A stretch of 64,000 bases of DNA from Streptomyces sp. AP-93 (GTDB lineage: Bacteria; Actinomycetota; Actinomycetes; Streptomycetales; Streptomycetaceae), in NCBI RefSeq assembly GCF_022808175.1, contig NZ_JALGBX010000023.1:101792-165791 (forward strand), in the 5' to 3' direction. The notes beneath the pieces were generated by a model, which saw only the letters and a program-made list of their open reading frames with translations, had not been told where the DNA came from and did no database searches. Below are positions 1-7,649 of the stretch, piece by piece. The stretch's first letter is position 1, and every line of letters begins with the position of its first letter. The position numbers and the translations under genes were made by a program.

Positions 1-492
1 AAGTCGCGCCGCTGCCCGCCGTCCTCGAACACGCGCGGCGCCTCGCCCCGGGCGAGCGCCGACCGGAAGAACGAAGCCACACCCGCGTAGGGGGTGTCGC
101 GCGGCAGCCCCGGCCCGTACACATTGTGGTAGCGCAGCGCCACCGCCCGGCCGCCGCACGCCCGCGCCCAGGCGGGGGCCAGATGCACCTGGGCCAGCTT
201 GGTCGCGGCGGACGCACTGCGCGTTCGGCCGGCGCGTCCTCGTCGTAGCCGCCCTCCCCGTACACGGCCATCGACCCCGCCAGCAGCAGCTCGCGCACCC
301 CGGTCTCCGTCATGGCCACCAGCAGCATCGCCGCCGCATCCACTCCCCGCAGCGCCCGGGCCAGGGCCGCGCCGTCCCGGACTTCCGCGCGGATCCACTC
401 GACTCCGGCTGATGGGGGCGGCGGGGCCGCCAGATGCGCCGCTGACATGAGCAGGGCATCGAGTACGACGGGTTCATGGCCGCGGGCGGCGC
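1..492 (-). pseudogene. decayed NAD-dependent epimerase/dehydratase, cut by the window edge
   Basis: Read from about 492 down to 1, three blocks match extended SDR sugar-nucleotide epimerases: a stretch around VVLDALLMSA with GVEWIRAEVRDGAAL, then ETGVRELLLAGSMAVYGEGG, then ALRYHNVYGPGLPRDTPYAG followed by FRSAL. The blocks are in different frames and the spaces between them are too short. The glycine-rich Rossmann motif at the start and the region normally lying between the strand ending in DA and the VAMTETG block are missing, and a frame change occurs near 205-225. I read this as a gene with several internal deletions, not a sequencing slip. The gene would have continued beyond position 1. 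Confidence 0.7.
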
Positions 493-601
493 ATGGTGGC
501 GATGTCGCGTCCCACCGGTGCCCGCAGGACCGCAGGACGTCGCCGACTTCCGCTTGGGGCCTGTCTGGTTCATGCCCGTGGTGTTGAAAGCCGAGGTCTC
601 C

Positions 602-1021
602 TCAGCTGATCGAGAGGGCCGGACCGGTGACCATGAGGCCCAAGTCGTGGCACGCGTAGGCAAAGAACGCGAACATCACGAGGGCCGCGCCGCCGAGCGC
701 GGTGTCCTTGAGGAACTGTGTCTGCTCCATCTGCTTGGCCTGCGGGTCGCTTTCCTTCCAGAAGCCGTGCATCAGCAGGGCCACCGAGAACGAGAAGGCC
801 GCCAGCGCCAGGGCCCCGATGTCGGCCCACAGGCCGACGGCGACGCTCACCGCGCCCAAGAGCAGGACCAGACCGCTGACGATCGTGGCCGGGACAGCCA
901 GGGGCACTCCGCGGGAAGCGGCATACCCGGCCATCTGCTGGGTCTTGGTCAGGTGTGCCACCGCGGAAGCGGCGAAGAGGCCGACGAACAGCAGGCGGCC
1001 GATCAGCACGAGAACGTCCAT
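602..1021 (-). CDS. DoxX family membrane protein
   Basis: A 139-residue hydrophobic protein with about four membrane segments (around residues 4-20, 42-65, 68-85 and 105-125) and the DoxX-type N-terminus LIGRLLFVGLFAASAVAHL. Members of this family are membrane proteins often linked to quinone, thiol or oxidative-stress chemistry; the substrate here is unknown. The sequence GGAGG lies 2 bases before an ATG at 1024 and 5 bases before the ATG at 1021, so the second ATG is the better start. It stands alone, between the epimerase remnant and a divergent gene cluster. Confidence 0.8.
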   Translation of the reverse strand: MDVLVLIGRLLFVGLFAASAVAHLTKTQQMAGYAASRGVPLAVPATIVSGLVLLLGAVSVAVGLWADIGALALAAFSFSVALLMHGFWKESDPQAKQMEQTQFLKDTALGGAALVMFAFFAYACHDLGLMVTGPALSIS

Positions 1022-1364
1022 CATGACCTCCGTAAGGCATCACCATCACCCATGACGCGCAGGCATGGACCGACATACCGTTTATGCCCGCTTTATCCCG
1101 CTTCACTCGCCCGACCCAGCCCGCCACCGGAGCCGGACAGCTCAATGGTGCAGGTGTGGCCGGCCACCGGGGGCTTCCGCGCCGGGCGTGCTGGGTTGCC
1201 CGGGGCTGCCCACCCTGGTCCGGGGTGGTTCCGGGGTGGTCCGGGGTGGTGCCGTTCACGTTCCGTAAGGCCACGCGGGCTTGCCACCGCGGTGGCGGCG
1301 TGAGTCGATGGAAGTGCAGCCAGCAGAACCTCGGCCCCGCCAGCACGATCAGAGGTCGCTCAGC
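1022..1364. other. intergenic region with short direct repeats
   Basis: This is a non-coding stretch between divergent units. It holds three near-perfect copies of CCGGGGTGGT at 1220-1229, 1231-1240 and 1241-1250. The promoters of doxX and of the cluster to the right should both lie here, but I could not assign -35/-10 elements. In-frame start codons exist at 1281 and 1308 for the next gene, but neither has a ribosome binding site as good as the one at 1365. Confidence 0.5.
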
Positions 1365-1916
1365 ATGGCCGTCACCAAAGGGACTGTGAACCCCGTTCCG
1401 GAGCCCCTGGGCTCCTCCCGCCTCTCGCGGGTGCTGCTGGCCGTCTGCCGTGTCACGGTCGGTCTGCTGTGGATCCAGAACCTTTCCTGGAAGAACCCGC
1501 CGCACTTCGGGAACAACACCGACCCCCCGCGCGATCTGTACGCCTGGACCCTGAACGGGGTGGAGCACGAGGTGTTCGCCCCGTGGGCGTGGCTGGTCGA
1601 GCACCTGATCATCCCGAACTTCTCGGTGTTCGCCTGGGGGGCCTTCGCCATCGAGGCGTGCCTGGGCGCGTTCTTGCTGGTGGGCCTCGCCACCCGCCTC
1701 TGGGCGGTGGTGGGGCTGGTCCAGACGACCGCCATCACCTTCTCCGTACTGAACACGCCGCACGAGTGGTTCTGGTCGTACTTCTTGATGTACGCCGTGC
1801 ATTTGGCGTTGCTGGCCACAGCGGCCGGGCGCGCCTACGGCGTGGACAGTGCTCTTCGCCCCGTATGGCGGCAGCGAGGCGGCCGATGGTCGCGGGTGCT
1901 CCTCGCAGCCTCGTAG
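1365..1916 (+). CDS. DoxD/DoxX-like integral membrane protein
   Basis: The protein has 183 residues from the chosen ATG (AGAGG lies about 9 bases upstream). It is hydrophobic with about four predicted membrane segments, starting near residues 22-40 (LSRVLLAVCRVTVGLLWIQN). The pattern resembles the DoxD-like small subunit of thiosulfate:quinone oxidoreductase and other DoxX relatives. An aromatic, Asn/Pro-rich loop (WKNPPHF) follows the first helix. It is the first gene of a cluster that continues through small gaps to 5318, so it may supply or take electrons or a small molecule for the enzymes encoded downstream. The family assignment is by pattern only and the thiosulfate role is not shown. 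Confidence 0.65.
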   Translation: MAVTKGTVNPVPEPLGSSRLSRVLLAVCRVTVGLLWIQNLSWKNPPHFGNNTDPPRDLYAWTLNGVEHEVFAPWAWLVEHLIIPNFSVFAWGAFAIEACLGAFLLVGLATRLWAVVGLVQTTAITFSVLNTPHEWFWSYFLMYAVHLALLATAAGRAYGVDSALRPVWRQRGGRWSRVLLAAS

Positions 1917-1933
1917 ATCTGGAGGACGATCCC

Positions 1934-2380
1934 ATGCAGATTCCACGATCCGGTATCGGCCCCACGGCCGCCGGCCTGGGCGTGGGTGCCGCGGCTTGCG
2001 CTGTGTTGGGTATCGCCGACGGCCCGCCGTGGCGGATCGTCACGCTCGGCGGGGCTGGGACGCTGGTGCTGCTGATCCTCGCCGCCGTGGCCGTGGCTGC
2101 CGGACTCTCGGCGGTGCGGGGGCTGATCACGCTGGCCGGGGCTGGTTTCCTGGCGGCCGCGGTCTTGCAGCTGGTGCAGATCGGCTGGACGGGTGCGAAC
2201 CTGCTCGGAGGCGACGGTTCCACCGTCGCGCTGCTCCTCGGTTTCGCCGTAGGCCTGCTCGCCCTCGGCCTCGCCCCGGCCCCGGCCCCGGCACCGGCAC
2301 CGGCACCGGCACCGGCACCGGCACCGAAAACCAGTACGGACGCCTCTGTCCCCGCCACGGGAAGGCATGATCCCGCATGA
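1934..2380 (+). CDS. small membrane protein with Ala-Pro repeat tail
   Basis: A 148-residue protein with four hydrophobic segments (around residues 10-28, 35-55, 58-80 and 95-112), then an alternating Ala-Pro stretch of about 9 units (residues about 114-131) and a short polar tail. GGAGGA sits 8 bases before the ATG. I recognise no family. The stop overlaps the next start as ATGA at 2377-2380, so it is translationally coupled to the flavoprotein gene. The Ala-Pro tail is probably an extended linker on one side of the membrane. Confidence 0.7.
   Translation: MQIPRSGIGPTAAGLGVGAAACAVLGIADGPPWRIVTLGGAGTLVLLILAAVAVAAGLSAVRGLITLAGAGFLAAAVLQLVQIGWTGANLLGGDGSTVALLLGFAVGLLALGLAPAPAPAPAPAPAPAPAPKTSTDASVPATGRHDPA
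2273..2326 (+). repeat. in-frame hexanucleotide tandem repeat (Ala-Pro)
   Basis: Three copies of GCCCCG are followed by six perfect copies of GCACCG, 54 bases in all, in frame within the small membrane protein gene. Copy-number change in units of six would alter linker length without shifting the frame. Confidence 0.9.
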
Positions 2381-3501
2381 ATCTCGACACCCTGCTGCAT
2401 CCCGTCCTGGCCACCGCTGCGGAGCACGCCCCGGCCGTGGATGCGGACGGCCGCTTCCCGACCGAGGCGGTATCCGCGCTCATCGGCTCGGGTCTGATGG
2501 GCCTGACGCTGCCCGAGCAGGAGGGCGGGCTGGGAGGAGGCCCGCAGGAATTCGCCCGGGCAACCGCCGCACTGGCCGGGGCCTGCGGATCGACGGCCAT
2601 GGTCTACCTCATGCACGTCAGCGCGGCCATGACCGTGATGTCGGCCCCGCCCCGGGCGCTGCCCTCCGTACTGCGCGGCCTGGCCGGCGGGCAGACGCTC
2701 GCCACGCTCGCCTTCAGCGAGCCCGGCTCCCGCTCCCACTTCTGGGCGCCCATCTCCCAGGCCAAACGCAACGGCGGCCCGGATGCCCGGTTCACCGCGG
2801 ACAAGAGCTGGGTGACCTCCGCCGGTCACGCACAGCTCTACGTCACCTCCGTACAGTCGGCCGACGAGCCCGGCACCGTCGACCTCTACGCCATCGAAGC
2901 AGACCGGCCCGGCGTGAGCGTGACCGGCTCATTCCGCGGCCTCGGCCTGCGGGGCAATGCCTCCGCCCCCATGCGGTTCGAGGTGAGCGTCTCGGACACC
3001 GCACGCCTCGGTGAGGCGGGAAGCGGCCTGGCCAGGATGACCGAGACGGTCATGCCCTGGTTCAACCTCGGCAACGCTGCCGTCTCCCTCGGTCTGGCCT
3101 CCGCCGCCCTGCAGGCAGCCGTGCGGCACACCACAAGCGCGACCCTCCAGCACACCGGGCAGACCCTCGCCGAGCTGCCCACCATCCGCGCCCGTCTCGC
3201 CAAGACCTCCCTGCGGCTGGAAGCCGCGAGCGCCTACCTCGCCGCCGCGGCGGCGAGCATGGCCGCACCCGACGAGCAGACCCCCCTGTACGTCCTGGGC
3301 GTCAAGGCCCTGGCCAATGACACCGCCCTGACCGTCACCGACGACGCCATGCGGGTGTGCGGCGGCGCCGCCTTCTCCAACCATCTGGCCATCGAACGCT
3401 ACTTCCGCGACGCCCGCGCCGGCCACGTCATGGCCCCCACCGCAGACGCCCTCTACGACTTCTACGGCAAGGCCATCACCGGCCAGCCGGTGTTCGGCTG
3501 A
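2377..3501 (+). CDS. acyl-CoA dehydrogenase-fold flavoprotein, catalytic Glu not evident
   Basis: 374 residues, the usual length for the acyl-CoA dehydrogenase superfamily. The N-terminal helical domain covers about 1-110, the beta domain about 115-220 (LATLAFSEPGS, then the conserved WVTSAG), and the C-terminal helical bundle the rest, with RVCGGAAFSNHLAIERYFRDARA near the end. In true acyl-CoA dehydrogenases the C-terminal loop after the RDA motif usually reads GTSE, with Glu as base; here it reads VMAPTADALYDFYG and no Glu is in that place. That favours a non-canonical activity such as a flavin monooxygenase of the DszC/SfnC type or an oxidase. The start overlaps the preceding stop, and 30 bases separate it from the next gene. 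Confidence 0.8.
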   Translation: MNLDTLLHPVLATAAEHAPAVDADGRFPTEAVSALIGSGLMGLTLPEQEGGLGGGPQEFARATAALAGACGSTAMVYLMHVSAAMTVMSAPPRALPSVLRGLAGGQTLATLAFSEPGSRSHFWAPISQAKRNGGPDARFTADKSWVTSAGHAQLYVTSVQSADEPGTVDLYAIEADRPGVSVTGSFRGLGLRGNASAPMRFEVSVSDTARLGEAGSGLARMTETVMPWFNLGNAAVSLGLASAALQAAVRHTTSATLQHTGQTLAELPTIRARLAKTSLRLEAASAYLAAAAASMAAPDEQTPLYVLGVKALANDTALTVTDDAMRVCGGAAFSNHLAIERYFRDARAGHVMAPTADALYDFYGKAITGQPVFG

Positions 3502-3531
3502 ACCCCGCCACCCGTCCGAAGGAGAGGCACT

Positions 3532-4341
3532 ATGGAACCGCTGGTGGTCGGCGCCGTGGCCTACACCCCCAACGTCGTGCCCATCTGGGAGGGCATCCGC
3601 GACTACTACCGCACCGGCCCCGTCGAGATGGACTTCGTTCTGTTCTCCCACTACGGCCGCCAGGTCGACGCACTGGTCGCCGGGACCATCGACATCGCCT
3701 GGAACACCAACCTCGCCTGGGTCCGCACTGTCCTTCAGACCGGCCACCGCGCCCGTGCACTCGCGATGCGCGACACCGACCTGACCTTCCGCAGCCATCT
3801 CGTCTGCCGCGCCGGAGCCGGCCTTCGCGGACCCGAAGACCTCAAGGGCCGCCGCCTGGCGCTGGGCAGCCGAGACTCCGCACAGGCCGCCATCCTCCCC
3901 CTGCACTACCTGCGCCGCGAAGGCATCGCCAATGGTGACATCGAACTCCTGCGCATCGACAGCGACCTGGGAAAACACGGCGACACCGGCCGCAGCGAAC
4001 TCGACGCCATCCGCGCCGTCCTCGACGGCGACGCCGACGCCGCCGCCATCGGCATCAACACCTGGGAATCCATCGGCCGGGACGAGCTGATGCCCGACGC
4101 CCTGGAATCGTTCTGGACCAGCCCCACCTACTGCCACTGCAACTTCACCGCCCTCGACACCCTCGCCGAAGAGCGGGCCGACGCCTGGACCAACCACCTC
4201 CTGGGCATGGACTGGAACGACCCCGAGCACCGCCGCATCATGGAACTGGAAGGCCTGCGCCGCTGGGTACGCCCGCAGCTCGACGGCTACACCGACCTCT
4301 TCCAAGCGGTCGCAGAACAGGAGATCGCACTCCGATGGTGA
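3532..4341 (+). CDS. PhnD/SsuA-like periplasmic-binding-fold protein without signal peptide
   Basis: 269 residues with the pattern of PhnD/SsuA/NMT1-like binding proteins: an opening beta strand (LVVGAVAYTPNVVPIW), VDALVAGTIDIAWNTNLAW at about 45-63, LVCRAGAGLRGPEDLKGRRL at about 90-109, and a helix after DSAQAAI. It begins directly with the first strand, with no signal peptide or lipobox, and no ABC permease or ATPase gene is nearby, so it is probably cytoplasmic. Enzymes of this fold exist (MqnA and MqnD of the futalosine pathway, Thi5/NMT1 of yeast). A Cys-His-Cys motif at 201-203 (YCHCNFTAL) could bind metal or take part in catalysis. AGGAGAG precedes the ATG, and its last 7 bases overlap the radical SAM gene. 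Confidence 0.7.
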   Translation: MEPLVVGAVAYTPNVVPIWEGIRDYYRTGPVEMDFVLFSHYGRQVDALVAGTIDIAWNTNLAWVRTVLQTGHRARALAMRDTDLTFRSHLVCRAGAGLRGPEDLKGRRLALGSRDSAQAAILPLHYLRREGIANGDIELLRIDSDLGKHGDTGRSELDAIRAVLDGDADAAAIGINTWESIGRDELMPDALESFWTSPTYCHCNFTALDTLAEERADAWTNHLLGMDWNDPEHRRIMELEGLRRWVRPQLDGYTDLFQAVAEQEIALRW

Positions 4342-5318
4342 TCCTCGACCTCGTCGAGAGGCTCTCCGCCACCGCGGAAGGCGACACCATCACGCTCCCC
4401 CTCACCTCACCCCACGACGCCGCGCTCGCCGCCGCATGGTGTGATCGCACGGGCAACACCCTCATCACCGCGGATGAAGCCGGCATCACGGTCCGTAGGG
4501 GACGCCCGCCGGACCCGATCGCCGCCCTGCCCGCCGATCGCCGCCCCGGAGCCCGGCTGTGGCTCTACACCAACTTCGACTGCAACCTCGCCTGCGACTA
4601 CTGCTGCGCACGGTCCTCCCCCCAGACCGACCGGCGCGCCCTCGGCCTGGACAAGATCCGCCAGATCGCGAAAGCCGCCCCCGCAGCCGGGGTCAGCGAA
4701 ATCCTCCTCACCGGCGGGGAACCCTTCCTCCTCCCCGACCTCGATGAGATCGTCACCGCCTGCACCGCCGCCCTGCCCACCACACTGCTCACCAACGGCA
4801 TGCTCTTTCGCGGGCACCGGCTCCAGATCCTCCAAGCCATGCCCCGCGACCGCCTCACCCTGCAGATCAGCCTCGACTCCGCCACCCCCGACCTGCACGA
4901 CTCCCACCGAGGCGCCGGCACCTGGACCAAAGCCGTCGCCGGCATCCGCACCGCACTCGCCGAAGGCTTCACCGTGCGGGTGGCCGCCACCCTCACCACC
5001 GACGACCGGCACGAAGAGCGAGAACTACGTGCCTTCCTCGACACCCTCGGCATCCCACGCGAACACCAGGTCGTCCGCCCCCTCGCCCACCAAGGCGCCG
5101 CCGGCGACGGCCTGGAGCTCACCATGGAAACACTGGTACCAGAGGTCACCATCACCGCCGACGGCGTCTACTGGCACCCCGTGGCAGCCGACAACGACGA
5201 ACAACTCGTCACCCGCCACATCCTCCCCCTCAACACCGCCATCGACCTCGTCCAAGAGACGTTCCGCAGCTACCGGCTCAACGCGGAAGCCGCCGCCCGC
5301 ACCTTCCCCTGCGCCTGA
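4335..5318 (+). CDS. radical SAM enzyme with TusA-like N-terminal domain
   Basis: 327 residues. The cluster motif C83-x3-C87-x2-C90 (CNLACDYC) is followed by GGEPF at 127-131, the SAM-binding motif, and typical radical SAM barrel strands (LTLQISLDS, near 180). The first 57 residues resemble the second half of TusA/SirA sulfur-carrier domains (SPHDAALAAAWCDRTGNTL), but the N-terminal CPxP cysteine motif of true TusA is absent. No SPASM-type cysteine cluster follows the barrel; a single Cys lies next to last (FPCA). The gene overlaps the binding-fold gene by 7 bases, so the two are translationally coupled and likely work on the same substrate. No peptide precursor gene is visible, which argues against RiPP modification. 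Confidence 0.8.
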   Translation: MVILDLVERLSATAEGDTITLPLTSPHDAALAAAWCDRTGNTLITADEAGITVRRGRPPDPIAALPADRRPGARLWLYTNFDCNLACDYCCARSSPQTDRRALGLDKIRQIAKAAPAAGVSEILLTGGEPFLLPDLDEIVTACTAALPTTLLTNGMLFRGHRLQILQAMPRDRLTLQISLDSATPDLHDSHRGAGTWTKAVAGIRTALAEGFTVRVAATLTTDDRHEERELRAFLDTLGIPREHQVVRPLAHQGAAGDGLELTMETLVPEVTITADGVYWHPVAADNDEQLVTRHILPLNTAIDLVQETFRSYRLNAEAAARTFPCA

Positions 5319-5362
5319 ATGACAGCGGCACGCCAGCCCGGCGGGATGCGAGGCGGCTGCCC

Positions 5363-6448
5363 TCAGCAGTGCAGCGTGAACGAGGCTTCCCCGTGGGATC
5401 GGCCGTTGACCTGGAGCTGCACCAGGTGTACGCCCGGGTGGTAGCGCCGCGTGCTGATCGGCTTGAAGGAGTGTCTGCGTGTCGCGCGCCACGTCTCGCC
5501 GGGTGCCAGGGATCGCGTGGTGAGTTTGAAGACCTTGGGGGTGCGGGTCCCGTTGGCCTTCATGTGGTGGATGACGTAGTCGACGACGAGGTGAGCGGTC
5601 TGGTCGTGAGTGTTGGTCACCGAGTAGTCGAACAGCAGATAGTCGCCGACCCGGAGCTCTGAGGTGTGGACGTGCGGGCCCTCGACAGCGACAGGACTGT
5701 TCGGGGAGTGGCCGAGCAGCGTGAGGGCCCCGGCGTGGCCGGACTTGATCAGGGTGCGCAGGCCGTGCCGTACCAACCGGGTCGTCGTCGGTGCCGGGTC
5801 GCTCAGCCAGCGCGCCGCGACACCAGCGGCGATGTCGGGGTGGTCACGGCTGATGTCGTTGAGGTGGTTGGCCACTGATCTGCGGACGTACTCGGAGTCA
5901 TCCCGGTACAGCGCGTCGAGCAGGGGCAGCGCCGGTGTCGGATCCGCGATCAGCTCCGGGAGCTGGGGCGCCCAGGGCAGTCTTGGCCGCGTGCCCTCAC
6001 TGGCCAGTCGGCGGACGTGGAGGTCGGGATGCGCGGTCCACGGCGTCATGACCCGGAGCGCGCGTTCCAGGTCGGCACGGAGGAAGGGCCGGACGGCGAT
6101 CTCCGCGGTCAGGCGCGGGGTGAGTTCCGCCAGCAGGGCGAGCGCCGGTTCGAAGGCGTCCCGGCCCCGTACGGCGACGGCCTCGGTGACAGGGAAGATC
6201 ATCCATCCGGTGAAATCGCTGTCCCGCAGTGCGGCGCGCAACACGTTCGCGAAGGCCGGGTAGTCCGCCGGAAGATCAGCCAGGACGGCATTTCTGATCA
6301 GGGCGACACGCTCGGTGAAGCTCAGCCCGTCCAGGACGGCGCCGCACCCCCGGGTCTCATGCGCCGTGATCCCGTCACCGGCTCGGGTAAGGCATCGGGC
6401 GAGGTCGGCGACGGTGTCCGCGCCGAGTAGTTCGTCTGCCGAGGGCAC
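5363..6448 (-). CDS. AlkC-like DNA alkylation repair glycosylase
   Basis: 361 residues. Residues about 1-250 are HEAT-like helical repeats (for example DLERALRVMTPWTAHPDLHVRR, then SEYVRRSVANHLNDISRDHP), the pattern of AlkC/AlkD glycosylases that excise cationic alkylated bases such as 3-methyladenine without base flipping. Residues about 255-361 form a beta-rich, Ig-like domain (LRVGDYLLFDYSVTN, VHLVQLQVNGRSHG), which is characteristic of the AlkC branch. A GTG start is used, with GGAG about 10 bases upstream. The gene converges on the radical SAM gene with a 44-base gap. It is a housekeeping-type repair gene with no evident link to its neighbours. Confidence 0.75.
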   Translation of the reverse strand: MPSADELLGADTVADLARCLTRAGDGITAHETRGCGAVLDGLSFTERVALIRNAVLADLPADYPAFANVLRAALRDSDFTGWMIFPVTEAVAVRGRDAFEPALALLAELTPRLTAEIAVRPFLRADLERALRVMTPWTAHPDLHVRRLASEGTRPRLPWAPQLPELIADPTPALPLLDALYRDDSEYVRRSVANHLNDISRDHPDIAAGVAARWLSDPAPTTTRLVRHGLRTLIKSGHAGALTLLGHSPNSPVAVEGPHVHTSELRVGDYLLFDYSVTNTHDQTAHLVVDYVIHHMKANGTRTPKVFKLTTRSLAPGETWRATRRHSFKPISTRRYHPGVHLVQLQVNGRSHGEASFTLHC

Positions 6449-6474
6449 GGCGTCATTCTCCTTGATCTCGGGGG

Positions 6475-6768
6475 CTATGCGGTGTGCAGCACCTGAGCGT
6501 GCCGCATCTCGTGCACGGTACCGATTCGGCTGAAGAAGCCCTGTGCCCGGGGGTCGGCCGGCATTTCCTTGGCCGCGCGTTCGGCGACGGCGGCGGACGA
6601 CCAGATGATGAAGTCCAGGACGGTGCCGTCGTCGAACTGGGCGAGGTGGGCGCCCTGGAAGCCGTCGCCGTACTGCTCCTTGAGCAGTTCGACGAGCTGC
6701 TCTCGGTGGGCGGTGAGGGCGGCGGGGTCGTCGGTGTCGAACCTGACGTACTCGATGGTTGCACTCAT
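6475..6768 (-). CDS. small protein, probable dimeric alpha/beta-barrel (ABM-like) fold
   Basis: 97 residues, starting IEYVRFDTDDP, with FDDGTVLDFIIWSS in the middle and a His-rich end (HEMRHAQVLHTA). The spacing of strands and helices suits antibiotic-biosynthesis-monooxygenase or EthD-like small dimeric barrels, but no catalytic motif proves this. The ATG follows GGGTGATGCC. It lies 26 bases before the alkC-like gene on the same strand and divergent from a CGNR regulator, which probably controls it. Confidence 0.6.
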   Translation of the reverse strand: MSATIEYVRFDTDDPAALTAHREQLVELLKEQYGDGFQGAHLAQFDDGTVLDFIIWSSAAVAERAAKEMPADPRAQGFFSRIGTVHEMRHAQVLHTA

Positions 6769-6794
6769 GGCATCACCCTTCGTCGGCCACGTGA

Positions 6795-6824
6795 CTCACG
6801 GACTTGGTGGATCAAATCCGTGAG
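6795..6824. promoter_or_regulatory. inverted repeat, candidate operator of the CGNR regulator
   Basis: CTCACGGA (6795-6802) and TCCGTGAG (6817-6824) form a perfect 8-base inverted repeat with a 14-base spacer, in the 104-base gap between the divergent ABM-like gene and the CGNR regulator gene. The position suits a site from which both genes would be controlled. Regulator binding is inferred. Confidence 0.55.
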
Positions 6825-6872
6825 CAGAAGTTATCACGGGTTCACCGACCTGAATCCAGTAGATTGAGAGGC

Positions 6873-7427
6873 ATGACCATCCGGGACCTGCAGGAAATGC
6901 CGTGGATCGGCGAGGACCCGGTCCTCGACCTGGCCAACACCGTCGTCGTCGGCGCAGGCCCGGGGCGCGGCGACGTCGACTTCCTCGCCGATCGGGAACT
7001 CACCAGGCGGTGGCGCGCCCGCGCCGCCGACCGCAGATTGGCCGCCCTCTCCTTGGAGGAGCTGGAGCGTCTGCGTGGGTTGGTCCGCGACGCGCTGGAC
7101 GCGACAGCCGGACAGCGGCCGCTCACCGACAGCCTGCGGACCCGCCTGAACGAACTCGCCTCGTCCGCCCCCGTCGTCTTCCGGATGACCGGCGACGGCC
7201 TGCTCGCACAGCAGGAACGGGGTGGCAGCGCCGACGCCGTCGTCGCCCGCGAGACGCTCGTCCTGGCCGCGGGTCCGGACCGTCAGCGGGTGCGGCGCTG
7301 CCACGCCCCCAGTTGCGGCATGTTCTTCCTGGCCAGGCGCCGTGACCAGGCATGGTGTTCTCTCGGCTGCGGCAACCGGGCGAGGTCCACCCGGCGCCAG
7401 CCACGAGATACGGGAACCCACAGCTGA
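6873..7427 (+). CDS. CGNR zinc-finger (ABATE-type) transcriptional regulator
   Basis: 184 residues. The N-terminal part carries the ABATE-like ligand-sensing pattern (GEDPVLDLANTVV, then a helical region rich in Arg). The C-terminal CGNR zinc finger is complete: C and C in RRCHAPSCGMFF, then C and CGNR in WCSLGCGNRARSTRR. GAGAGG lies just upstream of the ATG. It diverges from the small ABM-like gene and probably represses or activates it and itself through the inverted repeat between them. The effector is unknown. Confidence 0.85.
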   Translation: MTIRDLQEMPWIGEDPVLDLANTVVVGAGPGRGDVDFLADRELTRRWRARAADRRLAALSLEELERLRGLVRDALDATAGQRPLTDSLRTRLNELASSAPVVFRMTGDGLLAQQERGGSADAVVARETLVLAAGPDRQRVRRCHAPSCGMFFLARRRDQAWCSLGCGNRARSTRRQPRDTGTHS

Positions 7428-7454
7428 TGAGACAAGAGAACCCAAAGTCAGGTT

Positions 7455-7614
7455 GTGCCACCAGACTTTCTACGCGGAGACCGACGACCTGCTGAAGGGT
7501 TCGCCCCAGCTTGCTCCGTGGCGGCCGACGGTGGGTATCGACCCGAAACTCACCGACGTCGAGCTGGTCACGCTCGCGATGATGCAGGCCATGCTCGGCT
7601 CGCCTTCGCCCTGA
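7455..7614 (+). mobile_element. 5' remnant of an IS982-type transposase
   Basis: The reading frame ending at 7614 translates to FYAETDDLLKGSPQLAPW, then PTVGIDPKLTDVELVTLAMM and QAMLGS, which matches the start of Streptomyces IS982-like transposases. Only about 50 residues remain, then a stop. No terminal inverted repeats could be paired, so this is a dead relic. It separates the CGNR gene from the 2OG-oxygenase remnant. Confidence 0.7.
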
Positions 7615-7649
7615 CCGGAGCCATGACGCACCTCCTGGCGACATCCGTC

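Noticed and set aside
1220..1250. Direct repeats CCGGGGTGGT as a possible CRISPR-like or iteron array
   Set aside because: Only three contiguous copies with no spacers and no replication or Cas genes nearby.
2929..4305. 458-codon minus-strand frame opposite the ACAD-like and binding-fold genes
   Set aside because: Biased composition without domains; the + strand genes overlap precisely at starts and stops as an operon.
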